Shown one piece after another: positions 7,590-14,415 of a stretch of DNA of 64,000 bases. Both the position numbers and the translations under genes were made by a program. The notes below the pieces were generated by a model. That model ran no database searches, was not told the origin of the DNA, and worked only from the letters and a program-made list of their open reading frames with translations. Source of the stretch: CALXOD01 sp964402715 (GTDB taxonomy: Bacteria; Verrucomicrobiota; Lentisphaeria; Victivallales; Victivallaceae); contig CAYODJ010000010.1 of assembly GCA_964402715.1 (NCBI GenBank), positions 1 through 64,000 on the forward strand, in the 5' to 3' direction. How positions within the stretch are numbered: the first letter of the stretch is position 1; every line of letters begins with the position of its first letter.

Positions 7590-8182
7590 CACGCACCTCT
7601 CTGTCTTGCGACCAGATACAACAGCAGATAGCCGGCGAGATCCATGCAGGCGTCCTCGCTGTCGCCGTCGACCTCGGCGAGGTTGGAAATTCTCGACAGC
7701 TTGTCGTCCATCCTGACTCTCAGCTGTTCGAGAGGATCAGACTTGCTGAAAACCCGTCGGGGATTCAGCGCCGAATCCCCGTACCGGCGGTTTTTCTCCA
7801 ACAACATCGCCTTCAGCTCGTCGCACTTGGCGGCGATGGCCGCCGCGGAACCCGCCTCCGGCTTCGTCTCCGCAGCTTCCGCCGCCGTCTCCGCGACCGT
7901 CCCGATCTTCTCCTCCGTGTTCTCAGTCTTCTTTCTCATTCCTGCACTCCTTTTCACGTTTCCGGTAAGCTTCAACACCTGCACCGGATATTCCTGCCGC
8001 TTCTTCTTCATCATGCTCTCCTTCCATCTTCTGACGTACTCGCGATCTCTGGCCGTCGGTCTGTATATGCTTGTCACTTTCCAGAGAGCTTTCGCTGCGA
8101 GAATGTTCACGCCGCGATAAGTCGCCGGAAACGCCTTCAGCAGATTCTCCGCCGTCTCTTTTTTCCTGACATACTCTTCCAT
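7589..8182 (-). CDS. Phage protein with DUF1599/Nmad1-like C-terminal domain
   Basis: About 197 residues. The C-terminal 85 residues (CDELKAMLLEKNRRYGDSAL, then RVRMDDKLSRISNL and a final hydrophobic 'LAGYLLLYLV') match the helical phage domain described as nucleotide-modification-associated domain 1. An Ala/Glu-rich linker (AETAAEAAETKPEAGSAAA) joins it to a basic N-terminal domain containing 'VRKKETAENLLKAF'. The start is uncertain: the frame is open further upstream, but that part covers the DNA repeat, so I chose MEEYVRKK. The domain is linked to phage DNA-base modification by genomic context in the literature; no methylase or modifying enzyme is visible here. Confidence 0.55.
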   Translation of the reverse strand: MEEYVRKKETAENLLKAFPATYRGVNILAAKALWKVTSIYRPTARDREYVRRWKESMMKKKRQEYPVQVLKLTGNVKRSAGMRKKTENTEEKIGTVAETAAEAAETKPEAGSAAAIAAKCDELKAMLLEKNRRYGDSALNPRRVFSKSDPLEQLRVRMDDKLSRISNLAEVDGDSEDACMDLAGYLLLYLVARQRGA

Positions 8183-8206
8183 ATCCGTGTTCCGTTCTAA
8201 AGCTGC

Positions 8207-8290
8207 GGCGGACGCGCCGATTGCCGGAGCCGCCGCTCCCCGGGTCAACGTCGCCGCCGTATTTGTGTTCCCGCCCGGCGGCGCCGATCG
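8207..8290. repeat. Imperfect direct repeat, copy 1
   Basis: About 85 bases rich in GCC/GGC. It contains a fully conserved core reading 'gccgccgtatttgtgttc' then 'ccgcccggcggcgccgatcg', which recurs about 285 bases to the right. The two copies are translated in different frames of the flanking small genes, so identity is held at the DNA level. Confidence 0.7.
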
Positions 8291-8463
8291 ACGCTCGCGG
8301 CAGACAAGGCGGATTCCTCCAGCCATTTCATCCAGCAGTGCCAGCACCGCCGGCCCCGTTCCCCGCCGCCGCAGGACACGGACGGCGGACACGTTCTCTC
8401 ATAGTCCATGAACTTCAGGAACTCGTCGTCCGGAAGTTCCTCCAGCATCGTTCTGTTCGTCAT
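8245..8463 (-). CDS. Small Cys-rich phage protein
   Basis: 72 residues. The ATG overlaps the upstream stop (ATGA) and has a GGAG immediately upstream. 'MLEELPDDEFLKFMDY' is followed by C-P-P-S-V-S-C and C-W-H-C-W-M-K-W-L-E, a pattern of small phage proteins in which four Cys before a WLxE end may bind zinc. The last 14 residues (Arg-rich) are encoded by the repeat and may be an extension created by it. Function unknown. Confidence 0.55.
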   Translation of the reverse strand: MTNRTMLEELPDDEFLKFMDYERTCPPSVSCGGGERGRRCWHCWMKWLEESALSAASVDRRRRAGTQIRRRR

Positions 8464-8678
8464 TTCTCCATGTGTTCCCCTGTTGATTCGCGGCGGACGC
8501 GCCGATTGACCCGGGCCGCCGCTCCCGGGAGGATAACCGCCGCCGTATTTGTGTTCCCGCCCGGCGGCGCCGATCGGCGCTGACGGCATGAATCCAGGCG
8601 GATTCGTATGACGGTTCCCGCGGATTGCTCCGATCGGCAATCGCGGCCTCCCGGCCGCGCGGTCGCGGAACCCGTCAT
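8460..8678 (-). CDS. Small hypothetical phage protein
   Basis: 72 residues, basic, low complexity, no recognised domain. Translation is supported by a strong GGAGGTG site and by ATGA overlaps with both neighbours. Much of the C-terminal half is encoded by the second copy of the direct repeat (APPGGNTNTAAVILPGAAA). It could be a genuine peptide, or a frame kept open by the repeat's composition. Confidence 0.4.
   Translation of the reverse strand: MTGSATARPGGRDCRSEQSAGTVIRIRLDSCRQRRSAPPGGNTNTAAVILPGAAARVNRRVRRESTGEHMEK
8494..8585. repeat. Imperfect direct repeat, copy 2
   Basis: Partner of the copy near 8,207-8,290. It shares 'gcgccgattg' at its left side and the long core 'gccgccgtatttgtgttc' plus 'ccgcccggcggcgccgatcg'. 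It differs by an insertion of a few bases in the middle. Confidence 0.7.
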
Positions 8679-9295
8679 TTCACACCTCCGTTGTTTCTCA
8701 TCAGGACAAGCATCGCGTTGTCCCCGGGCATGCCGGTCCACTCATGCCTCGGATCTAGATCCGGAGGAAAGTCCGGATGATTCCGGGGTATCACGATCGG
8801 CAGCCCGTTGTTTTCTATCCGCCGCCGGAGCAGCGGACTGTACTTAACCCCGGAACACTGCGGACATTTGGCGACTTCCACGCCCCGGAAGTTTTCCCAG
8901 TCCGCTTTCCGGAAATCCTCCGGAGCCCGGCTTCCGTCCGGATCGTCCGCCAGCGGAGCGAGGACGTACAGCAGTCCCGCGCCCCTGCAGACGCCGCAGA
9001 CGATACGCCCGTTGTAGACGTGCCGGTCCCGTTCCTGCCTCCGGCGGGCAAGCTCCGAGTAATATGCCTTGCGCACCTGCGCAAGAGTCGGTTTCCTGAC
9101 GTTGCTGTCCATGTTGTCCAGAGCTGCGGCGAAACGATCCGCGACCGGCTGAAGCGCCTGCCGAAGCACACCGACGTCGGCGACCTCCTCCTTGATGAAC
9201 CGCGCCCATTCCGGCAGCCCGTCGCTCTCCGTCAGACGGCCGAAGTTGGCGGTGTAGAATTCCGCGAATGTCTTCCAGTCCACGGTCAGCTCCAT
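8675..9295 (-). CDS. Phage protein with paired CxxC zinc-binding motifs
   Basis: 206 residues. Residues 1-95 are helical and charged. C-G-V-C-R-G-A-G and C-P-Q-C-S-G, 40 residues apart, form a DnaJ-like zinc-ribbon pair. The remaining C-terminus (IENNGLPIVIPRNHPDF) is unrecognised. Its first ten bases overlap the end of the putative replication gene and its stop overlaps the next ATG, placing it in the early operon. Proteins of this type often sit beside phage replication initiators, where they may recruit helicase or bind DNA; this is inferred. Confidence 0.6.
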   Translation of the reverse strand: MELTVDWKTFAEFYTANFGRLTESDGLPEWARFIKEEVADVGVLRQALQPVADRFAAALDNMDSNVRKPTLAQVRKAYYSELARRRQERDRHVYNGRIVCGVCRGAGLLYVLAPLADDPDGSRAPEDFRKADWENFRGVEVAKCPQCSGVKYSPLLRRRIENNGLPIVIPRNHPDFPPDLDPRHEWTGMPGDNAMLVLMRNNGGVK

Positions 9296-10095
9296 GTGCT
9301 CTCATCGAGCACATTAAATTTCTTCACTGGAGCGGTGGTGTCCTGACGCCACATCTCCGACGACTCCAGATACCGTCCGGAGTCGAACCACTTCTTACAC
9401 GTGGAGATGAATCGCCGCGCCTCCGGCGGCCACCGCCGGACGGCGTCGGCGTAGGCGGCCGCCGCAGTGCGGATCGTCTCCAGAGCCCGGCCGACGTCGC
9501 AGCCGGGCTTGTCCGCCTCCCGGCGGATCGCCGCCACGACAGAAAGCACGTCCTCGTGCAGGTTGCCGATGCGGGGGAAAGAGTCGCGGATTTCCTCCGC
9601 CTGAATCCAGAGCTGTTTCTCCGCTCCGGTCTCCTCCCCCGTGCATGCACACGCGCACGTGGTCTCTCTCTCTATTTCTTTATCTTCTTCTCTTCTTTCC
9701 CCCCCTATATCCCCCCCGTCCGCTGTACCGTCCGCTGTACCGTCCGCTATACCATCCGCTGTACCATTCTGTTGGTATCGATTCCAGTTAATTATTGATA
9801 TCAAGGTATATGCGTTGTTTTTCCGCAGGCAAATCACCTGCAGAAAAACCAGCGACTCCAGCAGTCGCGCCACTTTCCGACGCTCCATTCCCCAGCGTTC
9901 TCCGAGAGACGTCATATCCGTGACGATCTCTCCCGGGAGCAGAACGATCTGCCGCTTGTTTCGGATCACTTTCTTCTCCTCCCATGCCGCCATCAGCAGC
10001 AGGTCTAGGAAAGCGTGCGTCCGGTCGAACGGTTTGTCCCAATACCAGTCGCAATCAGTGATTTTCCGGAAAATCCGGATCCATCCAGGTTTCAT
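9286..10095 (-). CDS. Putative phage replication initiator
   Basis: 269 residues from the ATG that begins MKPGWIRIFRKI. Residues 1-110 resemble the winged-helix N-terminal half of phage replication proteins (DRTHAFLDLLLMAAWEEKK, then 'LPGEIVTDMTSLGERWGM', and 'VARLLESLV'). A low-complexity hinge follows, with four GTADG-like repeats and an acidic/Arg run. The C-terminal 110 residues are helical, with 'ARRFISTCKKWFDSGRY' typical of DnaD-like ends. The DNA encoding the hinge carries iterons and a long pyrimidine tract, as in lambda O where the origin lies inside the initiator gene. An earlier in-frame ATG/TTG exists but lacks a good ribosome site. Confidence 0.65.
   Translation of the reverse strand: MKPGWIRIFRKITDCDWYWDKPFDRTHAFLDLLLMAAWEEKKVIRNKRQIVLLPGEIVTDMTSLGERWGMERRKVARLLESLVFLQVICLRKNNAYTLISIINWNRYQQNGTADGIADGTADGTADGGDIGGERREEDKEIERETTCACACTGEETGAEKQLWIQAEEIRDSFPRIGNLHEDVLSVVAAIRREADKPGCDVGRALETIRTAAAAYADAVRRWPPEARRFISTCKKWFDSGRYLESSEMWRQDTTAPVKKFNVLDESTWS
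9718..9765. repeat. Four 12-bp tandem iterons (candidate phage origin)
   Basis: Four consecutive units of gtccgctgtacc, two perfect and two with one change each. A roughly 57-base pyrimidine-rich tract lies to the left and an AT-rich stretch (attattgatatc) to the right. They lie inside the putative replication initiator gene. Iterons plus an adjacent low-melting or polypurine tract are the hallmark of lambdoid origins; the origin role is inferred. Confidence 0.5.
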
Positions 10096-10140
10096 TTTTC
10101 TTTCCCAATCGATTCGATGCATTCGGGACAACCGCAGGAC

Positions 10141-10422
10141 TCACCTACCTCCAAGCTGTTTGAGATAGATTATTTTCCCAATCCACACGGTCCATTTGAA
10201 GCTGTATTCCGTCTCGACCAAGTCCCAGCTCTGGAACGCCTGGTGGACGATGTCCACCGTGCCGGGGCGTTCCCCGGCTTTGATCCAGCCGACCGCCATG
10301 CAAACCCCTGCACGGGTTTTGGACTTCCCGCTCCATCGGACAAGCACCGGCTTGCCCTCCACGATTTCCGCGTTGATAATCTTGTTCTGAATTCTGATTG
10401 TCGCAGCCGTTGACTTCTTCAT
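10141..10422 (-). CDS. Hypothetical phage protein, paralogue of the gene at 7208-7486
   Basis: 93 residues. It aligns with the other small protein at IRI-x-N, 'EGKPVLVRW' and 'GERPGTVDIV', but has a different C-terminus ending in 'WIGKIIYLKQL'. A GAGGAG site overlaps the end of the upstream HTH gene, whose stop lies two bases before this ATG. No recognised domain; a beta-rich fold is likely from the alternating hydrophobic residues. Confidence 0.6.
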   Translation of the reverse strand: MKKSTAATIRIQNKIINAEIVEGKPVLVRWSGKSKTRAGVCMAVGWIKAGERPGTVDIVHQAFQSWDLVETEYSFKWTVWIGKIIYLKQLGGR

Positions 10423-10424
10423 GT

Positions 10425-10691
10425 TTACTCCTCGTCTTCTTCCACCTGGTGATAGTGCCTTTCCAGGTAGCGGTTAATGTCAATGGGACGGATCCGGTAG
10501 AGCCGATCCGTCTTTATGTAGGCGATCTGGCCGGACTGGCACAGGCGGCGCATCGTCTCGCCGGACAGGCCGAGCGCCTTCGCGGCGTCGGCCAATGTTA
10601 GAGTCGGCATCACCTGGTAATGCCGCTCTAGCCTCTCGGCGATGCGGTCGCCGATTGACAGGGAGATCTGTTCGTTAGGGTTAGTTTTCAT
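10425..10691 (-). CDS. Excisionase-like helix-turn-helix protein
   Basis: 88 residues. The central segment 'LTLADAAKALGLSGETMRRL' followed by 'CQSGQIAYIKTDRLYRI' is the MerR/excisionase-type (HTH_17) winged helix that reads DNA with 'G..I.Y.K.....RI'. The C-terminus is acidic and His-rich. Such proteins act as recombination directionality factors or early repressors in phages. It overlaps the upstream RHH gene by 11 bases and is the second gene of the leftward early operon. Confidence 0.7.
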   Translation of the reverse strand: MKTNPNEQISLSIGDRIAERLERHYQVMPTLTLADAAKALGLSGETMRRLCQSGQIAYIKTDRLYRIRPIDINRYLERHYHQVEEDEE

Positions 10692-10854
10692 TTGCTGGTT
10701 CTCTTTCTATAGATAGAAGATTTTGCAAAATTTTTTTGTGATACTCGCGCAGCGCAGTGCGCAGTACCTCAGATTTCGTGACCGCCTCGGTGAGGGCTTT
10801 CGCCTCATTGAGGCGTCTGATGTCGGATTTATGCAGATTTACGCTGACAATCAT
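10681..10854 (-). CDS. Small ribbon-helix-helix (CopG/Arc-like) regulator
   Basis: 57 residues. A beta strand 'IVSVNLHKSDIRRL' is followed by helix 'NEAKALTEAVT' and 'KSEVLRTALREY', the strand-helix-helix order of CopG/Arc DNA-binding proteins. A near-perfect AAAGGAGGTG site precedes the ATG. It is the first gene of the leftward early module, overlaps the excisionase-like gene, and is flanked by two related inverted repeats (10,705-10,718 and 10,881-10,896), so autoregulation is likely. Confidence 0.7.
   Translation of the reverse strand: MIVSVNLHKSDIRRLNEAKALTEAVTKSEVLRTALREYHKKILQNLLSIEREPANEN
10705..10718. promoter_or_regulatory. Operator-like element 2 (TTCTATAGATAGAA)
   Basis: A near-palindrome inside the 3' end of the RHH gene. 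It shares the ATAGATAG core with the element upstream of that gene, so both may be sites for the same regulator. Confidence 0.35.
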
Positions 10855-10880
10855 GTGCTCACCTCCTTTCTTTAAAGGAT

Positions 10881-10896
10881 ACTATCCATAGATAGT
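10881..10896. promoter_or_regulatory. Operator-like inverted repeat ACTATC-N4-GATAGT
   Basis: Perfect six-base arms around a four-base centre, in the AT-rich divergent region between the RHH gene (leftward) and the XRE repressor (rightward). Its position just upstream of the early ribosome site suits an operator controlling the lysogeny switch. Which regulator binds cannot be told from sequence. Confidence 0.5.
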
Positions 10897-10975
10897 TTTT
10901 CAAGCGGTAAATTAAAAAAATCTTTGTTTTTTTAATATAAAAGCGGATATCTTATTCAAAAAAGCGAGTCGGATT

Positions 10976-11323
10976 ATGCAAGACATTTACGAGGAAATCC
11001 GCGAGGCTATCCGGAAAGAATGGCAAAACGGCGCAACTCAGCAGGAAATTGCCAACCGTGCCGGCGTGACGAATCCATACATTAACAACCTGCTATCAGG
11101 TAAACGCAAGGTGGAGTCGATGAAGCTGGAAACGTTTTTTAAATTGTTTCCGCAGGCTGAAATCAATTTGAACGGGGCACAGTTTGCGGGCGACCATTCC
11201 GTGCAAATCCAGGGCGGGGTTTCCATTCTGGATACGCAGGACATGTTCAATAAAATTCTGCGCTCGGAAAAGCTCTCCGCCGAAGAGAAAGTCAAGATTT
11301 TAACGGTGCTTCAAGAGAAATGA
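10976..11323 (+). CDS. XRE-family phage repressor-like protein
   Basis: 115 residues. Residues 20-45 (TQQEIANRAGVTNPYINNLL) form a classic lambda-repressor-type helix-turn-helix, followed by 'SGKRKVESMKLETFFKLFP'. The C-terminal half is a short regulatory or dimerisation segment with no Ser/Lys LexA-type peptidase motif, so induction by RecA-mediated cleavage is unlikely. It is divergent from the RHH/excisionase operon across an AT-rich intergenic region, as expected for a CI-like master repressor. The ribosome site is weak. Confidence 0.75.
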   Translation: MQDIYEEIREAIRKEWQNGATQQEIANRAGVTNPYINNLLSGKRKVESMKLETFFKLFPQAEINLNGAQFAGDHSVQIQGGVSILDTQDMFNKILRSEKLSAEEKVKILTVLQEK

Positions 11324-11409
11324 TTTTTAACTGGTTAGTCTGACGGTCAGAATTTTTTTCTGCTTCACCGGTACGGCGTTTGTCCGCCGGTTGAAGCGCG
11401 AGGCGAAAA

Positions 11410-12522
11410 ATGGCGCTGAGAAGACGCGGTAAAAACGGTTATTATCATGCCTATTTCCGGACGGTGGTGATGCAGCCGGACGGTACGTTTCGTTACGCAT
11501 CGACGACGGTCAATCTGTTCACCGACGATCTGATTGCGGCGCGTGCGCTCGAGGCGGAATTGATGGCGAAAAGCCGCGCCGCCCGGCTGCATCAGCGCGC
11601 GACGGCGAAGCTGCGGCAACTGGAGGTGGCCGCCGGACTTCGGCCGCCGGAGGAGCTGCCCGGGAAGATTGCCCGGAAAAAGCGGGTTAGGCGGTTGCGC
11701 ATCGCCGACGCTCTGGAGGCCGCGGCGAAATACAAGCCGGTCGGCGAAACGACGGCGAAACGGTTCCGGGCGTTCGTGAAGGCGTGCAAACTGCGCTACA
11801 TGGATGAGGTAACGCCGCAGATCGCGTTCGATTATCTGTGCAGGAAAGCGCCGGAGGATCGGAGCGGGAAAAACTTTAACAACATCAAATCCGCGCTCAA
11901 CTCGGTTTTTCGACTGACGCTGCTCGACTCCGGCATGAGTGAATCGCCGTTTGCGCTGATTCCAAACCGGGCTGCGGTATCGGTGCATCAACGGCCGTTT
12001 ACCGAGGAGGAGTTCCGGCGAATCTACCAAGCCGCGCCGGAGCCGTGGCGATCGGCCGCGCTGATTGCGTGGTTTACCGGATTGCGGCAAAAAGACGTGT
12101 TTCTGTTGAAATGGGCGCAAATTGACGGCGATGTATTGACGACGCTGCCCGCGAAAACCGCGCGATACAATCGCGCTGTGCAAATTCCGATTCATCCGCA
12201 GTTGGCCGAGGCGCTGCGCGAGATTCCCCGGGCGGGCGATCGGGTGCTCGGCGCATGGCCGTATGCGCCGAAGGCGATTCAGTTCCGGAGGGTATTCGGG
12301 GATCTGCTGCGGCGATTGAACATCTGCGACAATGCGCAGGGGAAGGTCTGTTTCAATTCGTTCCGGGACAGTTTCATCACCAGATGCGACGAGGCGGGCA
12401 TTCCGCGCCATGCAATTCGCGGAATCGTCGGCCATACCGCCGACAAAATGACGGATCTCTACAGCCATGATCTGGTGACGGCGCGGCGGGTGCAGCAGCT
12501 GCCGAGGGTTAAGCTGATTTGA
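11410..12522 (+). CDS. int: Phage integrase (tyrosine recombinase)
   Basis: 370 residues with an N-terminal Arap-Int-like strand region, a helical core-binding domain (residues 90-180) and a catalytic domain. Box I Arg is in 'WFTGLRQKDVFLLKW'; the final 'IVGHTADKMTDLYSH' supplies the late His and nucleophilic Tyr. Box II reads N-S-F-R-D-S-F where most integrases have H-x-L-R, so the first catalytic His is replaced by Asn. The gene points outward to a tRNA 3' fragment 56 bases downstream, the standard layout for integration into a tRNA gene. A GAGGCG site precedes the ATG. Confidence 0.85.
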   Translation: MALRRRGKNGYYHAYFRTVVMQPDGTFRYASTTVNLFTDDLIAARALEAELMAKSRAARLHQRATAKLRQLEVAAGLRPPEELPGKIARKKRVRRLRIADALEAAAKYKPVGETTAKRFRAFVKACKLRYMDEVTPQIAFDYLCRKAPEDRSGKNFNNIKSALNSVFRLTLLDSGMSESPFALIPNRAAVSVHQRPFTEEEFRRIYQAAPEPWRSAALIAWFTGLRQKDVFLLKWAQIDGDVLTTLPAKTARYNRAVQIPIHPQLAEALREIPRAGDRVLGAWPYAPKAIQFRRVFGDLLRRLNICDNAQGKVCFNSFRDSFITRCDEAGIPRHAIRGIVGHTADKMTDLYSHDLVTARRVQQLPRVKLI

Positions 12523-12578
12523 TTGTATGACGGGCGGGTTTTTGTGTCAAATTGTATGTCTGGAGAAAAAGTGAGTGA

Positions 12579-12611
12579 ATAGCGGGAGTTCGAATCCCTC
12601 TCTCTCCGCCA
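12579..12611 (+). other. 3' tRNA fragment, candidate attachment site
   Basis: Reads gcgggagttcgaatccctc then tctctccgcca: a T-stem/loop (TTCGAAT), a seven-base acceptor strand TCTCTCC, discriminator G and CCA. The acceptor resembles tRNA-Ser. No matching D arm, anticodon arm or 5' acceptor strand is found upstream, and one T-stem pair is mismatched. A tRNA 3' end directly after an outward-facing integrase is the usual attachment core, so the element likely ends here. Confidence 0.65.
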
Positions 12612-12780
12612 GTCTCCGCGCCTCTGTTCAGTGTGGGAAACAGCCGTCTGTCCGTCCCATGTTCGGTTTTAAACCCCGCATATCGGCTTGCATGTCGGAT
12701 TCCGGCGCGGTTCGTGAGGAAAGCTGATTCCATGTGATCATGATCGTCAAGGAATCGTCATTCCGGGTGTCGACCGGATT

Positions 12781-13281
12781 TCATCGGACTCCAGAGCTGT
12801 CAGCGCCTCCGTCGTCATGCCTGAGATCGCGCCTCATGACGAAATCGTCCATGAAATAGCCGCCGCCGATATCCATGTTGACGGACGCTATTTGAACAAA
12901 CCCGTTCCGCAGATACGCACGGATCGCCCTCCGGTTGTGCTTGTTGACGTTCAGCCGCAACCCGATGAATCCGCTTTCACGGCATCGATCCGAAACGTGT
13001 CTCAGCAGAAGAGAGCCGTACCCCCTGCCCTGGCATTTCTCCAGCAGATATATCTTGTGGAGCTTGGCCTCCCCCGGTTCGCCGTACGGCGCATAGGATA
13101 CGTATCCCACCGGCTCCCCATCCAGCCTGAGAACTTCAAAACTGAAGCCCTCGGCCAGCTCACGCTCCATCACGTCCGGCGCGTACATCATCCGCATCAT
13201 ATATGCTATCTGCCCCGGAGCAAGAATGTCGCGGAAAGTCTTCGGCCACACATCCATGGCGATATCACGGATGATCTTCAA
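12781..13281 (-). CDS. GNAT-family N-acetyltransferase
   Basis: Up to 166 residues. 'IRDIAMDVWPKTFRDIL' is the helix alpha-1 region, 'GEPVGYVSYAPYG' beta-4, and 'LLEKCQGRGYGSLLLRHV' contains the Q-x-x-G-x-G/A acetyl-CoA motif. 'LRLNVNKHNRRAIRAYLRNGF' is the typical C-terminal motif B. The 5' end is uncertain: the only start-like codon in frame is TTG, while the frame stays open upstream and reads DIRKLETPQSL, which would extend the expected first strand. Substrate unknown. First gene after the phage element, facing it. Confidence 0.75.
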   Translation of the reverse strand: MKIIRDIAMDVWPKTFRDILAPGQIAYMMRMMYAPDVMERELAEGFSFEVLRLDGEPVGYVSYAPYGEPGEAKLHKIYLLEKCQGRGYGSLLLRHVSDRCRESGFIGLRLNVNKHNRRAIRAYLRNGFVQIASVNMDIGGGYFMDDFVMRRDLRHDDGGADSSGVR

Positions 13282-13660
13282 GGACTGCGGCGTTTCCAGC
13301 TTTCTTATATCTGCGGACGTTTTCAGTGCCCACCCTTTTTCTCGTGTCTGGAAGACACTGCGTTTCAGAACCCATCCGACGTGAATGTAGCTCGACGTTT
13401 AATTTTTGTCAAGCGTTCAGCGGCAGCGTCGTCCGCGCAGGCGTCCGCCGTCGCTTCTCTCTTGGTTTCGGAAAGAACGACGCTATATTACTTCCTGCGG
13501 AGGAGCGGCCGTTTGTCTGCGGATTGAGGCACCGTCCCGCCGAGCGGTGCGGGTCGTCCGCCGCAGACTGTCCGAAAGAATTTCCGCTGCCATGCCGATG
13601 AAAAAATCCGTGCGCACGGACGCTTTCACCGCAGCTTCAAAACATGAAAGCGGCGACTTC
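13282..13660. other. Intergenic region between acetyltransferase and DNA glycosylase
   Basis: Holds the uncertain 5' part of the acetyltransferase gene and the divergent start region of the glycosylase. The glycosylase frame is open upstream (ATG at 13,592 or 13,598) but that part lacks family resemblance. No RNA gene, terminator or repeat seen. Confidence 0.5.
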
Positions 13661-14299
13661 ATGATCCTGAAACTTTATGAATTCCTTCTGAAAAACTACG
13701 GGGCTCAGCACTGGTGGCCGTGCAGAAGCGGAGAACGCTGGGAGATAATCGCCGGCGCCATACTGACTCAGAACTGCGCATGGCACAACGTGGAACTGGC
13801 GTTGAACCGACTCGCGGCTGCGTCGTTAGATACTCCTCTCGCGGTTCTGAACTCGGACCGGAACGTTTTGGAACAGGCGGTGCAACCGGCCGGATTCTTC
13901 CGTCAGAAAAGCTCCTATCTGCGTGACGCAGCCGCGTTTTTCGTCTCCCACGGAACTGAATTGATGACGGAGTCCACACCGCAGGAACTGCAGCGGAAAC
14001 GCAGACTGGTGCTATCCTGCCGCGGAATCGGCAGGGAAACGGCGGACTCGATACTGCTGTACGCTTTCGGCCAGCCGATCTTCGTCATCGATGCCTACAC
14101 CCGCCGCGTGGTGTCGCGGCATCTGGGATGGGACGGAAACATGCATTACGACGATCTGCAGACGCTGATCAGCAGACGTCTGCCGCGCGATGTCCGCGTC
14201 TTTCAGGAATATCATGCGCTGCTGGTGCGTCATTGCAAGGAATCTTGTCGGAAATCAGGTTGCGGCCACGTCTGCGCAAGATGGAATCGCGGGGAGTGA
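13661..14299 (+). CDS. HhH-GPD DNA glycosylase (endonuclease III / MagIII-like)
   Basis: 212 residues from MILKLYEF. 'GRWEII'-like helix and 'GAILTQNCAWHNV' (residues 32-44) match the EndoIII start; the helix-hairpin-helix 'SCRGIGRETADSILLYAFG' lies at 119-137, and 'VIDAYTRRV' carries the catalytic Asp (D144). The position of the EndoIII catalytic Lys holds Glu (E126), as in monofunctional 3-methyladenine glycosylases of the MagIII type, so strand cleavage is not expected. Cys at 192, 196, 201 and 205 form a compact cluster with spacing unlike canonical EndoIII, possibly for an Fe-S cluster. Convergent with rplQ. Confidence 0.8.
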   Translation: MILKLYEFLLKNYGAQHWWPCRSGERWEIIAGAILTQNCAWHNVELALNRLAAASLDTPLAVLNSDRNVLEQAVQPAGFFRQKSSYLRDAAAFFVSHGTELMTESTPQELQRKRRLVLSCRGIGRETADSILLYAFGQPIFVIDAYTRRVVSRHLGWDGNMHYDDLQTLISRRLPRDVRVFQEYHALLVRHCKESCRKSGCGHVCARWNRGE

Positions 14300-14353
14300 A
14301 TCAGCCAACACGGATGTGCCGGCGGCGACATCGTCACCCCGATCCAAGGCGAA

Positions 14354-14382
14354 ATGAAAAACGGAACGGATCGCTCCGTCCC
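14354..14382 (-). terminator. Rho-independent terminator after rplQ
   Basis: On the minus strand, GGGACGGA - GCGA - TCCGTTCC (8 bp) is followed by GTTTTTC. It ends the alpha ribosomal operon 33 bases past the rplQ stop. Confidence 0.8.
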
Positions 14383-14415
14383 GCTCTTCTCGCCGCAGCT
14401 GCGGAAATATATGAA

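Noticed and set aside
9718..9765. CRISPR-like array
   Set aside because: The 12-bp units are directly contiguous with no spacers and lie in a coding frame.
12541..12611. Complete tRNA gene
   Set aside because: Only the T arm and 3' acceptor half can be formed; no D arm, anticodon arm or 5' acceptor strand upstream.
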